From: Pseudomonas brenneri
Lineage (GTDB): Bacteria; Pseudomonadota; Gammaproteobacteria; Pseudomonadales; Pseudomonadaceae
Length of the DNA: 64,000 bases
Direction: 5' to 3'
Assembly: GCF_007858285.1 (NCBI RefSeq)
Contig: NZ_VFIL01000013.1
Location: forward strand, 87,213 to 151,212
Shown: piece after piece, positions 16,745 through 24,845 of the stretch
How the letters are laid out: the number at the start of each line of letters is the position of its first letter
How positions within the stretch are numbered: the stretch's first letter is position 1
Made by a program: the position numbers and the translations under genes
Notes under the pieces: generated by a model
The model's input: only the letters and a program-made list of their open reading frames with translations
Databases searched by the model: none
Told to the model about the DNA's origin: nothing

Positions 16745-16759
16745 CGCATAACGTTGTGG
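16745..16759. promoter_or_regulatory. candidate LysR operator, copy 2
   Basis: CGCATAACGTTGTGG is the exact reverse complement of 15734-15748. It lies between the end of lysR and the transporter gene, about 100 bases upstream of the ATG at 16863. Confidence 0.45.
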
Positions 16760-16862
16760 CCGGCAAAGCTTTGCCCTAGTGTCCGCCCAACCAAGCGTCA
16801 CTACCCACAACAATAACAGCGCACGCACCCCGCTCAGACGGGGCCGCGCCGGGGCCGCCAGC

Positions 16863-18302
16863 ATGACCGAACCGCAGATCCTCCGTACCCCGCCGCCCAC
16901 CGAGGCGGCTGCAGACAAACCCGTGCAACGCAAGCAAATCAACCCGGCGATCATTCTGTTGAGCATCGTCCTGCTCGCCGTGGCGTTCACCTACGCGGTG
17001 AACGCCGGCAAGTTCCAGCGCCAGAATGGCCTGGTGGTACCAGGCTCCTACCAGGTGCTGGAAAAGCAGGACACCTTCAGCCAGTTGTTCTCCCTGGAAC
17101 CGCGCAAGGCCGGCGACACCGTGGCCCGCCCGGTGTCGCTGGTGGAGGGTTTCATGGCCATTCCCCAAGGCATCGAAAAGCGTGCGGCGCTGATTTTCAT
17201 GGTGCTGTTCATCGGCGGCATGTTCGGTGTGCTGAACAAGGCCGGGGTGATCGATGCCGGGCTGGAGCGCCTGCTGGGGCTGACCCGGGGCAATATCTAT
17301 GTGCTGGTGCCAAGCCTGATGCTGGTGTTTTCTGCCGGCAGTACGTTTATGGGGCTGGCCAAGGAATTCATCCTGATCGTGCCGTTGATGGTGGCCATGG
17401 CCAATCGCCTGGGGCTGTCGAACCTGATTGGCCTGGCCATCGTCACCATCTCGGTGAAGATCGGCTACCTGGCGTCGATCTCCAACCCGGTGGCGTTGTC
17501 GGTAGCCCAGCCCATGGTCGGCCTGCCGATTTTCAGCGGCTTGAGCATGCGCGTCGCGGCTTATTGCACCTTCTTGCTGGTGGGCATCGCGTTCGTGCTG
17601 TGGAGCATTCGCAAGCACGGGTTTGATGCCAGCGCGCAGATCACCTTCGAAAGCAAACCCCTGCCCGTTCGCCACCTGTTGAACCTGCTGGTGCTGGGTG
17701 GTGGCATTGGTTTCCTGGTCTATGCCTCTAACCGTTGGGGCTGGAAATACCATGAGCTGTCGGCGTTCTACCTGCTGCTGACCGTAGCTTTCGCGGTGAT
17801 CGCCGGCCTGGCCGCCAGCACCGCCGCCAGCGCCTTTGTCGACGGCATGAAAAAAGTCCTGATCGCCGGCGTCCTGATCGGCCTGGCCACCGCCGTGGAA
17901 ATCATCCTCAGCACCGGCCAGGTACTGGACACCATCGTCAACAGCCTGGCCAACCTGGTCGGCGACCACGGCCCGGTGGTCTCGGCCTACGGCATGTTCT
18001 TCGCGCAACTTGGACTGGACGTGCTGATCCCCTCCACCTCCGGCCAGGCCGCCGTGACCATGCCGATCTTCGGCCCGCTGGGCCAGTTGTCCGGGGTCAG
18101 CCCACAAACCACCGTGTTTGCCTTTTTGATGGGCAACGGCCTGACCAACATGATCACCCCGACCTCCAGCGGCCTGCTGGTACTGCTGGCCACTGCCAAC
18201 GTCGGCTGGGGCCAATGGGCGCGCTATATCCTGCCGCTGTTCTTGATCTATGCGGTGCTGGCAATGGTGCTGCTGGCCATTGCCGTGCACACCGGATATT
18301 GA
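16863..18302 (+). CDS. DcuC/YfcC-family carboxylate transporter
   Basis: The start is uncertain. The ATG at 16863 gives 479 aa with a natural cytoplasmic N-terminus, while a GTG at 16779 in frame would add 28 residues; neither has a strong ribosome binding site. The product is polytopic with about twelve segments. It has motifs of the YfcC/DcuC (C4-dicarboxylate carrier) family, such as FVSAGSTFMGLAKEF-like VFSAGSTFMGLAKEFILIVP near 160 and LIPSTSGQAAVTMPIFGPL near 385. It is four bases upstream of the hydrolase gene, so the two are co-transcribed. The likely substrate is the acid or peptide that the hydrolase cleaves. Confidence 0.75.
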   Translation: MTEPQILRTPPPTEAAADKPVQRKQINPAIILLSIVLLAVAFTYAVNAGKFQRQNGLVVPGSYQVLEKQDTFSQLFSLEPRKAGDTVARPVSLVEGFMAIPQGIEKRAALIFMVLFIGGMFGVLNKAGVIDAGLERLLGLTRGNIYVLVPSLMLVFSAGSTFMGLAKEFILIVPLMVAMANRLGLSNLIGLAIVTISVKIGYLASISNPVALSVAQPMVGLPIFSGLSMRVAAYCTFLLVGIAFVLWSIRKHGFDASAQITFESKPLPVRHLLNLLVLGGGIGFLVYASNRWGWKYHELSAFYLLLTVAFAVIAGLAASTAASAFVDGMKKVLIAGVLIGLATAVEIILSTGQVLDTIVNSLANLVGDHGPVVSAYGMFFAQLGLDVLIPSTSGQAAVTMPIFGPLGQLSGVSPQTTVFAFLMGNGLTNMITPTSSGLLVLLATANVGWGQWARYILPLFLIYAVLAMVLLAIAVHTGY

Positions 18303-18306
18303 GTCG

Positions 18307-20142
18307 ATGAGTGTTTTACCTATGCAAACCCTGCACAACCAGATGATCGCCATGCGCGACGGCATCCACCTGGCGACCGATATCTACCTGCCGGCGGGCG
18401 GCGAAGGACCGTTCCCGGTAGTGATCGAACGCACGCCCTATGACAAGAGCAAACCGTCGCGTTCGGAAAAACAGCTCGACGGCCAGCACATCTCCCGCGA
18501 GCAAATGGCCGCTCGGTTTACCGCCCGGGGCTTTGTTGCAATTTTCCAGGATTGTCGCGGACGCTATGCGTCAGAAGGCGTGTTTACCAAGTACACCGCC
18601 GAAGGCGAAGACGGGTTCGACACCCTGGCCTGGATCGTCCGCCAGCCATGGTGCAACGGCAAGATCGGCAGCATGGGCCTGTCCTATGCCGCCCACACCC
18701 AACTGGCGATGGCCTGCCTGCATCCGCCGGGCTTGAGCGCCATGGTGCTGGACAGCGGCGGCTTCGCCAACGCCTACCAATGCGGGATTCGCCAGGGCGG
18801 TGCGCTTGAACTCAAGCAGGCCACCTGGGCGTTTCGCCAGGCCAAGGAAAGCCCGGCCGCCCTGGCCGATCCGCAGGTGCGCCAGGCGCTGGAAGCCGAA
18901 GATATCCATGAGTGGTTCCGCCGCATGCCCTGGCAGGCGGGCCAATCACCGTTGCGCCATGTGCCCGAGTACGAGGCCTATCTGCTGGAACAGTGGGCCC
19001 AGGGCAGCTTTGGCCCTTATTGGCAGAAGCCGGGTATTTATGCCGAAGGCCATTACGCAGCGTTGCCGGATATTCCGGTGTTGTTCATGTCCAGTTGGTA
19101 TGACGCCTATGTCAGCTCGACCCTGGCCAACTACACCGCCTTCAACCACGCCAGCAGCGCACCGCAACAGTTGATCATGGGGCCGTGGTTGCACGGTGAC
19201 CGCAACATCAGCCACAGCGGTGATGTGGAATTCGGCCCCCAGGCCGCCTTTGACGGCCAGGTGGCCGAGGACTGGTTGAGCTGTCGCCTGCAATGGTTCG
19301 AACAGTCCCTCAAGCCCGAGACGCCACAACCGCCGGCCAGCGTGAAGGTGTTCTTGATGGGGGGCGGCAGCGGCACCCAGGATGAAAACGGACGCCTGCG
19401 CCATGGCGGCCGCTGGTTGCACGCACAGCAATGGCCACTGCCCGGCAGCCAATCGTTGACGCTGTACCTGGACGCACAACGCCAGTTGACGCAGCGCTTG
19501 CCCAGCGCAGACGAGGCCGCCTTGGGTTATTACGCCGACCCGGCCAACCCCGTGCCCACCGTGGGCGGAGCATTGACCTCCGGTGCACCGATCTTTGTCG
19601 GCGGTGCTTTCGATCAACGTGAGCGCGCAGACTTTTTTGGCAGCCGTGGTGACAATCGCCCCTTGTCCGAGCGCGACGATGTGCTGGTCTTCCAGACCGC
19701 GCCCCTGGCCGAAGACCTGATCGTCGCAGGCCCGGTACAGATCGAGTTGTGGATCGACAGCGACGCCCCGGACACGGACTTCACCGCCAAGCTGGTGGAC
19801 GTCTACCCGACAAGCGCCGATTACCCGGAGGGCTTTGCGATGAACATCACCGACGGCATCCGGCGCTGCCGTTATCGCGACTCTTGGGAGCAGCCCAAAC
19901 CGCTGGCCCCCGGTGAGCGAGTGAAGGTGACCATCGAGCCGTTCGCCACCTGCAACCTGTTCAAAAAAGGCCATCGCCTGCGCCTGGACATATCCAGCAG
20001 CAATTTCCCGCGCTTCGACGTCAACCCCAATAGCGGCGAGGCCGAGGGCCAAGCCCGGCAGCCGCGCATTGCTCACAATCGCCTGCACCTGAGCCGAGAC
20101 GCTGCGTCATGCCTGGTCCTGAACATCCTCCCCAACGGGTGA
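18307..20142 (+). CDS. CocE/NonD family hydrolase (peptidase S15 type)
   Basis: The ATG at 18307 follows the transporter stop by four bases. The 611-aa protein has an alpha/beta hydrolase domain (residues 10-360) with the nucleophile in GSMGLSYAA (S126), an acid in SSWYDAYVS and the histidine in GPWLHGD. A C-terminal jelly-roll domain follows (about 400-600; VQIELWIDSDAPDTDFTAKL). Family members include cocaine esterase, glutaryl-7-ACA acylase and X-Pro dipeptidyl peptidase. There is no signal peptide, so it acts in the cytoplasm after uptake. With the porin, regulator and transporter beside it, it probably opens a peptide or ester substrate. Confidence 0.85.
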   Translation: MSVLPMQTLHNQMIAMRDGIHLATDIYLPAGGEGPFPVVIERTPYDKSKPSRSEKQLDGQHISREQMAARFTARGFVAIFQDCRGRYASEGVFTKYTAEGEDGFDTLAWIVRQPWCNGKIGSMGLSYAAHTQLAMACLHPPGLSAMVLDSGGFANAYQCGIRQGGALELKQATWAFRQAKESPAALADPQVRQALEAEDIHEWFRRMPWQAGQSPLRHVPEYEAYLLEQWAQGSFGPYWQKPGIYAEGHYAALPDIPVLFMSSWYDAYVSSTLANYTAFNHASSAPQQLIMGPWLHGDRNISHSGDVEFGPQAAFDGQVAEDWLSCRLQWFEQSLKPETPQPPASVKVFLMGGGSGTQDENGRLRHGGRWLHAQQWPLPGSQSLTLYLDAQRQLTQRLPSADEAALGYYADPANPVPTVGGALTSGAPIFVGGAFDQRERADFFGSRGDNRPLSERDDVLVFQTAPLAEDLIVAGPVQIELWIDSDAPDTDFTAKLVDVYPTSADYPEGFAMNITDGIRRCRYRDSWEQPKPLAPGERVKVTIEPFATCNLFKKGHRLRLDISSSNFPRFDVNPNSGEAEGQARQPRIAHNRLHLSRDAASCLVLNILPNG

Positions 20143-20150
20143 AAGCCCCC

Positions 20151-20252
20151 CTGTAGGAGCCGGCTTGCCGGCGAAGAACCTGAGAGCAACGCGGGGCACC
20201 AGGCACCCCGCGTTATCGTTGACGGCTTTCGCCGGCAAGCCGGCTCCTACAG
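20151..20252. repeat. REPIN
   Basis: Inverted REP arms CTGTAGGAGCCGGCTTGCC and GGCAAGCCGGCTCCTACAG enclose a spacer with CCGCGTTATCGTTGACGG. This is the CCGGC variant of the palindrome. It lies between the hydrolase and the chemoreceptor genes. Confidence 0.9.
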
Positions 20253-20401
20253 GGATATCGATGACCGCTCATCCGCGAATCCCACATTCATTAAAAAACC
20301 GTTTCAGCTCTCGCCCTGGCTGCCGATACGTCCTGACTATCCATCGGCTGGGCGACCTTCCAGCAACTGATGTACACGCAATCTGTTCCTGGAGGAACTC
20401 G

Positions 20402-22321
20402 ATGAATACATGGTTTGGCAACATCAGCGTCAACTTGAAACTGGGCCTGGGCTTCGGCCTGGTGCTGGTGCTCACCTCGATCCTGGCCCTGACCGGCTGG
20501 ACCAGCCTCAGTGGCCTGATCGACCGCAGCAACTGGATGAGCGACATCACCCAGCTCAACGCATCGCTGACCAAACTGCGTATCGTGCGCCTGCAATACA
20601 TGCTCGCCAACGGTGACGAAACCGTGGCGCAGAATGTCCAGACCACCCTCGACAGCTTTGCCGCACAACAGCAACAGCTGATCAACAGCTTCAAGAGCCC
20701 GGAAAACCTCAAGCTGCTGACCGAGCAGAAAGACATCATCACCGCCTACCGGCAGTCGCTGAACAAAATGCGCGAGGCCTACCGTAACGGCAATGCGGCA
20801 CGCCAAACCATGGGCGAGCGCGCCGACGCCGCCGGCCTGGTGATTGCAGCCCTGGACCGCAGCGTGCGGCAGATGCCTGAGAGCAGTGAGCGCTTCGCCC
20901 AGTACGAAGCCGTCAACCACGCCAAGGAAGAGTTCCAGGTCGCCCGTTATGAAGTGCGCGGCTACACCGGCAACGTCAACCCGGATACCGAAGCCCGTGC
21001 AGTGGCGCAAATCGAATCGGCGATCAATGGCCTCAAAGGCTTGAAGAACGTGTTCGGTGAGTCCCAGCAAACCGAGCTGAACGCCCTGGAAAACGCCCTG
21101 GGCGCCTACCGCAATGCGCTACAAGTGTATAAAACCGCCAACGCCAATATCGTCCTCGCCCGCCAGGAAATGACCGTGCAGGGCGCCGATATCGTGTCGC
21201 GCAGCGAAGCGCTGTATGACATCCAACTGCAACGCCGCGACGCAGAAAGCGCCCGGGCCCGTAGCTTGCAATTGATCAGCACGTTGCTGGCATTGCTGGT
21301 GGGGATTATCGCCGCACTGGTCATCACCCGGCAGATCACCCGCCCATTGCGGGAAACCCTGGCCGTGGTCGAGCGCATCGCTTCCGGCGACCTGAGCCAC
21401 AACATCCAGGTGACCCGCCGTGATGAACTGGGTGTGCTGCAACAAGGCATCCAGCGCATGGGCACGACCTTGCGCGAGCTGATTTCCGGGATCCGTGATG
21501 GCGTCACGCAGATCGCCAGTGCCGCCGAAGAACTGTCGGCCGTGACCGAGCAGACCAGCGCCGGGGTCAACAGCCAGAAGATCGAAACCGATCAGGTCGC
21601 CACCGCCATGCACGAGATGACTGCCACCGTGCAGGAAGTCGCGCGCAACGCCGAGCAAGCCTCCCAGGCCGCATCCGCCGCCGATGGCCAGGCCCGTGAA
21701 GGCGACAAGGTGGTGGCCGAAGCCATCGCCCAGATCGAACGCCTGGCCGACGAAGTGGCGCGCTCCACCGACGCCATGGCGCACCTGCAACAAGAGAGCA
21801 ACAAGATCGGCAGCGTGATGGACGTGATCAAGGCCGTGGCCGAACAGACCAACCTGCTGGCGCTCAACGCCGCTATCGAAGCCGCCCGTGCCGGTGAAGC
21901 CGGGCGCGGGTTTGCCGTGGTCGCCGACGAAGTACGTGGCCTGGCCCAGCGCACGCAGAAATCCACCGAGGAAATCGAAGGCCTGGTCGCCGGCTTGCAG
22001 AACGGTACCCAGCAAGTGGCCAATGTGATGAACAACAGCCGCAGCCTGACCGACAGCAGCGTCGAGCTGACCCGCAAGGCCGGCGTCTCCCTGGATAACA
22101 TCACCCGCACGGTGTCGAACATCCAGTCGATGAACCAACAGATCGCCGCCGCTGCCGAACAGCAAAGCGCCGTGGCCGAAGAAATCAGCCGCAGCATCGT
22201 CAATGTGCGTGATGTGTCGGAGCAGACCGCAACCGCCAGCGACGAGACCGCCAAATCCAGTGTCGAGCTGGCACGCCTGGGCAGCCAGTTGCAGCAGATG
22301 GTCAGCCACTTCCGGGTGTAA
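20402..22321 (+). CDS. mcpS: McpS-like methyl-accepting chemotaxis protein
   Basis: The start is the ATG at 20402 with GGAGGAACTCG immediately upstream; the frame extends further upstream only through the REPIN. The 639-aa receptor has TM1 at residues about 12-35 (LGLGFGLVLVLTSILALTGW). A periplasmic helical domain of about 250 residues follows, of the helical bimodular (HBM) type. TM2 is near 290-312, followed by HAMP. The signalling tip carries EQTNLLALNAAIEAARAGEA. The N-terminus (MNTWFGNISVNLKLGLGFG) matches what I recall of P. putida McpS, which senses TCA-cycle acids; ligand identity here is inferred. The gene stands alone and ends in a strong hairpin. Confidence 0.88.
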   Translation: MNTWFGNISVNLKLGLGFGLVLVLTSILALTGWTSLSGLIDRSNWMSDITQLNASLTKLRIVRLQYMLANGDETVAQNVQTTLDSFAAQQQQLINSFKSPENLKLLTEQKDIITAYRQSLNKMREAYRNGNAARQTMGERADAAGLVIAALDRSVRQMPESSERFAQYEAVNHAKEEFQVARYEVRGYTGNVNPDTEARAVAQIESAINGLKGLKNVFGESQQTELNALENALGAYRNALQVYKTANANIVLARQEMTVQGADIVSRSEALYDIQLQRRDAESARARSLQLISTLLALLVGIIAALVITRQITRPLRETLAVVERIASGDLSHNIQVTRRDELGVLQQGIQRMGTTLRELISGIRDGVTQIASAAEELSAVTEQTSAGVNSQKIETDQVATAMHEMTATVQEVARNAEQASQAASAADGQAREGDKVVAEAIAQIERLADEVARSTDAMAHLQQESNKIGSVMDVIKAVAEQTNLLALNAAIEAARAGEAGRGFAVVADEVRGLAQRTQKSTEEIEGLVAGLQNGTQQVANVMNNSRSLTDSSVELTRKAGVSLDNITRTVSNIQSMNQQIAAAAEQQSAVAEEISRSIVNVRDVSEQTATASDETAKSSVELARLGSQLQQMVSHFRV

Positions 22322-22326
22322 ACAAA

Positions 22327-22356
22327 AAGCCGCCCCGGCCAAAACCGGGGCGGCTT
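22327..22356 (+). terminator. terminator after the chemoreceptor gene
   Basis: A 12-bp perfect stem AAGCCGCCCCGG / CCGGGGCGGCTT encloses CCAAAA, starting five bases after the mcpS stop. The T tract is short. Confidence 0.75.
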
Positions 22357-22369
22357 CGCTTCTCAGGCC

Positions 22370-22468
22370 TTAACGGTCATCGAAGCTGTCTCGCAGGAAT
22401 TTCCACACGTGATAGACACGCAGGCAATTCACTACGAGGTCCCACGTACGTCGTGCAAACTTGGACAT
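22370..22468 (-). CDS. small protein of 32 aa with a very strong ribosome binding site
   Basis: Starting from the ATG at 22468, a 32-codon frame ends at TAA (22370-22372). AAGGAGGG sits seven bases upstream, the best Shine-Dalgarno match in the window. The product starts MSKFARRTWDLVVNCLRVYH and ends KFLRDSFDDR: basic and aromatic at the front, acidic at the end, with an amphipathic helix in between. I do not recognise it. The long leader to its right (22469-22640) can form a stem-loop and carries one copy of a 20-base direct repeat. Options include a leader peptide, a small regulatory protein or a toxin. Confidence 0.5.
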   Translation of the reverse strand: MSKFARRTWDLVVNCLRVYHVWKFLRDSFDDR

Positions 22469-22536
22469 ACTCGGCCCTCCTTGAGTTGGGCCTTACCTCC
22501 AGCGCACTTACCGGAACACGTGAGCCTTTGGACGCT

Positions 22537-22556
22537 AGTCGATTGCGTCTTTTGAG
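22537..22556. repeat. 20-bp direct repeat, copy 1
   Basis: AGTCGATTGCGTCTTTTGAG, identical to 22846-22865, spaced 309 bases start to start. Confidence 0.9.
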
Positions 22557-22845
22557 GTGGCCGGGCTAATGGTCCTTCCGCATGAATCCGGCACGGATTA
22601 CTAGCCCGTGGCGGCCGGTCCAGAATTCGCGTGCGTACCCGACGCCCCCAAAAGCGACAAACGCAGAACGGGGAAGATCCTAACCAACATTTCGGCCAAA
22701 AGTGTGACCAACAATGGTCAAATATCCAGTATTGGACGGGAGATTTATTGCAGCCTTTTGCAGCCAGAGTTGACGCGAGAAAAGCTCAAAAAACGATCAG
22801 CGCTCAATCTTGCAGGCCGATATGAACAGCGCTAATATTCCTGCG

Positions 22846-22865
22846 AGTCGATTGCGTCTTTTGAG
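22846..22865. repeat. 20-bp direct repeat, copy 2
   Basis: Identical to 22537-22556. The sequence between the copies looks AT-richer than its surroundings and contains no convincing gene. Confidence 0.9.
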
Positions 22866-22893
22866 AGAGCAACCCTAGCTGCTAACTGGGATT

Positions 22894-22932
22894 GCAATAA
22901 AAAACCGCCCTACTAAGGCGGTTTTTTATTGC
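22894..22932. terminator. bidirectional terminator
   Basis: A perfect 16-bp stem GCAATAAAAAACCGCC (22894-22909) and GGCGGTTTTTTATTGC (22917-22932) has A and T tracts on both sides. It serves the minus-strand glyoxalase-like gene and any transcript from the left. Confidence 0.85.
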
Positions 22933-22946
22933 CTGAAATTTGTCAA

Positions 22947-23315
22947 TCAGCCCTCGCCTTCCTCGACAAACACCAGCCGATTGCCAAATGGATCCTTGAT
23001 GCTCATCTCCCGTGTGCCCCAAGGGGTTTGCTCGATCCCGGGCTTGGCAAAGCGATAATCCTTGGCCTGCAATTGCCCAAGGTAAGCGTCCAGCCCCTCG
23101 GCCTGGATCCGCACCGCCGCGCCGGGTGACGCATCGCCATGATGCTCGGACAGATGCAGCACACAGTCCCCCCGCGACACTTGTAGGTACAACGGGAAGT
23201 TGTCCTCGAAGCGGTGCTGCCAATCGACCTTGAAGCCGAGAAAATCGACGTAGAACTCCCGGGCCTTGGCCTCATCGAACGTGCGCAGGATCGGGGTGAC
23301 TTTTCCTAAGTGCAT
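22947..23315 (-). CDS. VOC superfamily (glyoxalase/bleomycin resistance-like) protein
   Basis: The 122-aa product has the two-module VOC pattern. The first module has ILRTFDEAKAREFYVDFLGF and the second ends in SIKDPFGNRLVFVEEGEG, with the usual DPFGN turn and terminal glutamate. VOC proteins bind metal or sequester drugs and catalyse isomerisations or dioxygenations; this short form is often called a bleomycin-resistance-like protein. No operon partners are present. Substrate unknown. Confidence 0.8.
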   Translation of the reverse strand: MHLGKVTPILRTFDEAKAREFYVDFLGFKVDWQHRFEDNFPLYLQVSRGDCVLHLSEHHGDASPGAAVRIQAEGLDAYLGQLQAKDYRFAKPGIEQTPWGTREMSIKDPFGNRLVFVEEGEG

Positions 23316-23377
23316 GGCGCTGGCTCCTTGTCTGAAACCCTCACTATAAAGGCCCGGCCAAGAGAAATGACAGAACC

Positions 23378-24844
23378 CTAGCGCAGCACATCAAACCCCC
23401 GGCGCAAATCCCCGGAGCGCGCCAGAAACTGCCCTGCCCGTTGCCCGTTCGCCTGCCCGTCCTGATAGCTCAACACACCATTGATCCAGACCCCGTCGAT
23501 GCCTTCGGCAGCGCGTTGCGGGTCCTTGAAATCCGCCACATCCCGTACCCGCAACGGGTCGAACAGCACCAGGTCGGCCCAGTGCCCCTCGCGGATTTCA
23601 CCGCGCCCGGCCAGGCCAAATCGCGCGGCCGACAAGCCGGTCATTTTGTGTACCGCCGTGTGTAGCGGGAACAGTCCGAGGTCGCGGCTGAAATGTCCGA
23701 GTACCCGCGGGAATGCGCCCCACAAGCGCGGATGGGGGAATGGGTCTTCCGGCAGGCCATCAGAGCCAACCATCGACAGTGGATGGGCGAGGATACGCTG
23801 CACATCAGACTCATCCATTCCGTAATACACCGCCCCCGCCGGTTGCAGGCGGCGGGCAGCGTCCATCAGGGAAACGTCCCACTCGGCGGCGATGTCCTGC
23901 AAGTCTCGCCCGCCTACTTCCGGGTGCGGCGTCGACCAGGTGATGGTGATACGGAAGGCATCGGTGACTTGCTTGAGGTCCAGGGTCGAGGAACTGGCGG
24001 CATAGGGATAACAGTCGCAGCCCACCGGATGGGTCTTGGCTGCCTGTTCCAGGGACGCCAGCAACTGTGGACTGCGCCCCCAATTGCCCGCGCCGGCGCA
24101 TTTGAGGTGGGAGATAATCACCGGCGCCTTGGCGTGGCGGCCGATCAGAAACGCCTCGTCCATGGCCTCCAGCACCGGTTCGAACTCACTGCGCAAATGG
24201 GTGGTGTACACCGCGCCAAACGCTGTCAGTTCTTCACTCAGTTGCAGCACTTCGTCGGTGTCGGCGTTGAACGCGCTGGCGTAGGCCAGGCCTGTGGATA
24301 AACCGAGGGCACCCGCTTCAAGGCTTTCCTGCAATTGCACACGCATCAACGCGATTTCAGTCGGCGTGGCGCTGCGCTGCAGGTCGTCCATATGGTTGCT
24401 GCGCAGCGCCGTATGGCCGATCAATGCCGCGACGTTGAGCGCCGGCTGGGCGTTTTCCACGGCGCTGCGGTAATCGATAAAACGCGGATAGACAAACGCC
24501 TCGGCCTTGCCCAGCAGGTTCATCGGGTCCGGCGGATCACCGCGCAGGCTGACCGGCGAGGCGCTGATGCCGCAGTTGCCGACAATCACCGTAGTCACGC
24601 CCTGGCTAAGCTTGGGCAGCATCTGCGGCTGACGGATCACCACGGTGTCATCGTGGGTGTGCACGTCAATAAACCCCGGCGCCAATACGCGGCCACTCGC
24701 CTCGATCTCATGCTCGCCACGGGCCGCCGACAAGTCGCCGATCTTCTCGATACGCCCATCACGCACACCCACGTCAGCGACATACCCCGGTGTGTTGCTG
24801 CCATCAATGATCAGCGCCTGGCGGATCAGCGTGTGGTACTTCAT
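23378..24844 (-). CDS. N-acyl-D-amino acid deacylase (D-aminoacylase)
   Basis: The start is the ATG at 24844, with GGAGATTGAG upstream, so the product is 488 aa; the open frame further right is out of register with the real gene there. This is an amidohydrolase. Metal ligands are in GFIDVHTHDD; VGNCGISASPV, HTALR and ISHLKCAGAGNWG are typical of D-aminoacylase/dihydroorotase-like enzymes, and the C-terminal GSDGLPEDPFPHPR carries the catalytic aspartate. It cleaves N-acyl-D-amino acids to D-amino acid plus acid. Its ATG begins one base after the stop of the RpiR regulator gene, so it is co-transcribed with it and with a GntP transporter. Confidence 0.85.
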   Translation of the reverse strand: MKYHTLIRQALIIDGSNTPGYVADVGVRDGRIEKIGDLSAARGEHEIEASGRVLAPGFIDVHTHDDTVVIRQPQMLPKLSQGVTTVIVGNCGISASPVSLRGDPPDPMNLLGKAEAFVYPRFIDYRSAVENAQPALNVAALIGHTALRSNHMDDLQRSATPTEIALMRVQLQESLEAGALGLSTGLAYASAFNADTDEVLQLSEELTAFGAVYTTHLRSEFEPVLEAMDEAFLIGRHAKAPVIISHLKCAGAGNWGRSPQLLASLEQAAKTHPVGCDCYPYAASSSTLDLKQVTDAFRITITWSTPHPEVGGRDLQDIAAEWDVSLMDAARRLQPAGAVYYGMDESDVQRILAHPLSMVGSDGLPEDPFPHPRLWGAFPRVLGHFSRDLGLFPLHTAVHKMTGLSAARFGLAGRGEIREGHWADLVLFDPLRVRDVADFKDPQRAAEGIDGVWINGVLSYQDGQANGQRAGQFLARSGDLRRGFDVLR

Positions 24845-24845
24845 C

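Larger units (their letters stand above)
22469..22893. other. structured, repeat-containing intergenic region
   Basis: About 425 bases without a recognised gene. Within it, GGGCTA (22563-22568) pairs with TAGCCC around a stem-loop. TGACCA-ACAA-TGGTCA forms a perfect hairpin at 22705-22720. TTGCAGCC occurs twice (22748-22755 and 22758-22765). A perfect 20-base direct repeat flanks most of it (22537-22556 and 22846-22865). It could hold a leader RNA or small RNA, but no known RNA family is recognised. Confidence 0.5.

Noticed and set aside
16776..18365. A 529-codon frame opposite the transporter
   Set aside because: Antisense shadow with no start or similarity; the plus strand has the real membrane protein.
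22370..22893. CRISPR array or retron RNA
   Set aside because: The only direct repeat has two copies 309 bases apart with no spacer periodicity, and no cas or reverse transcriptase gene is near.
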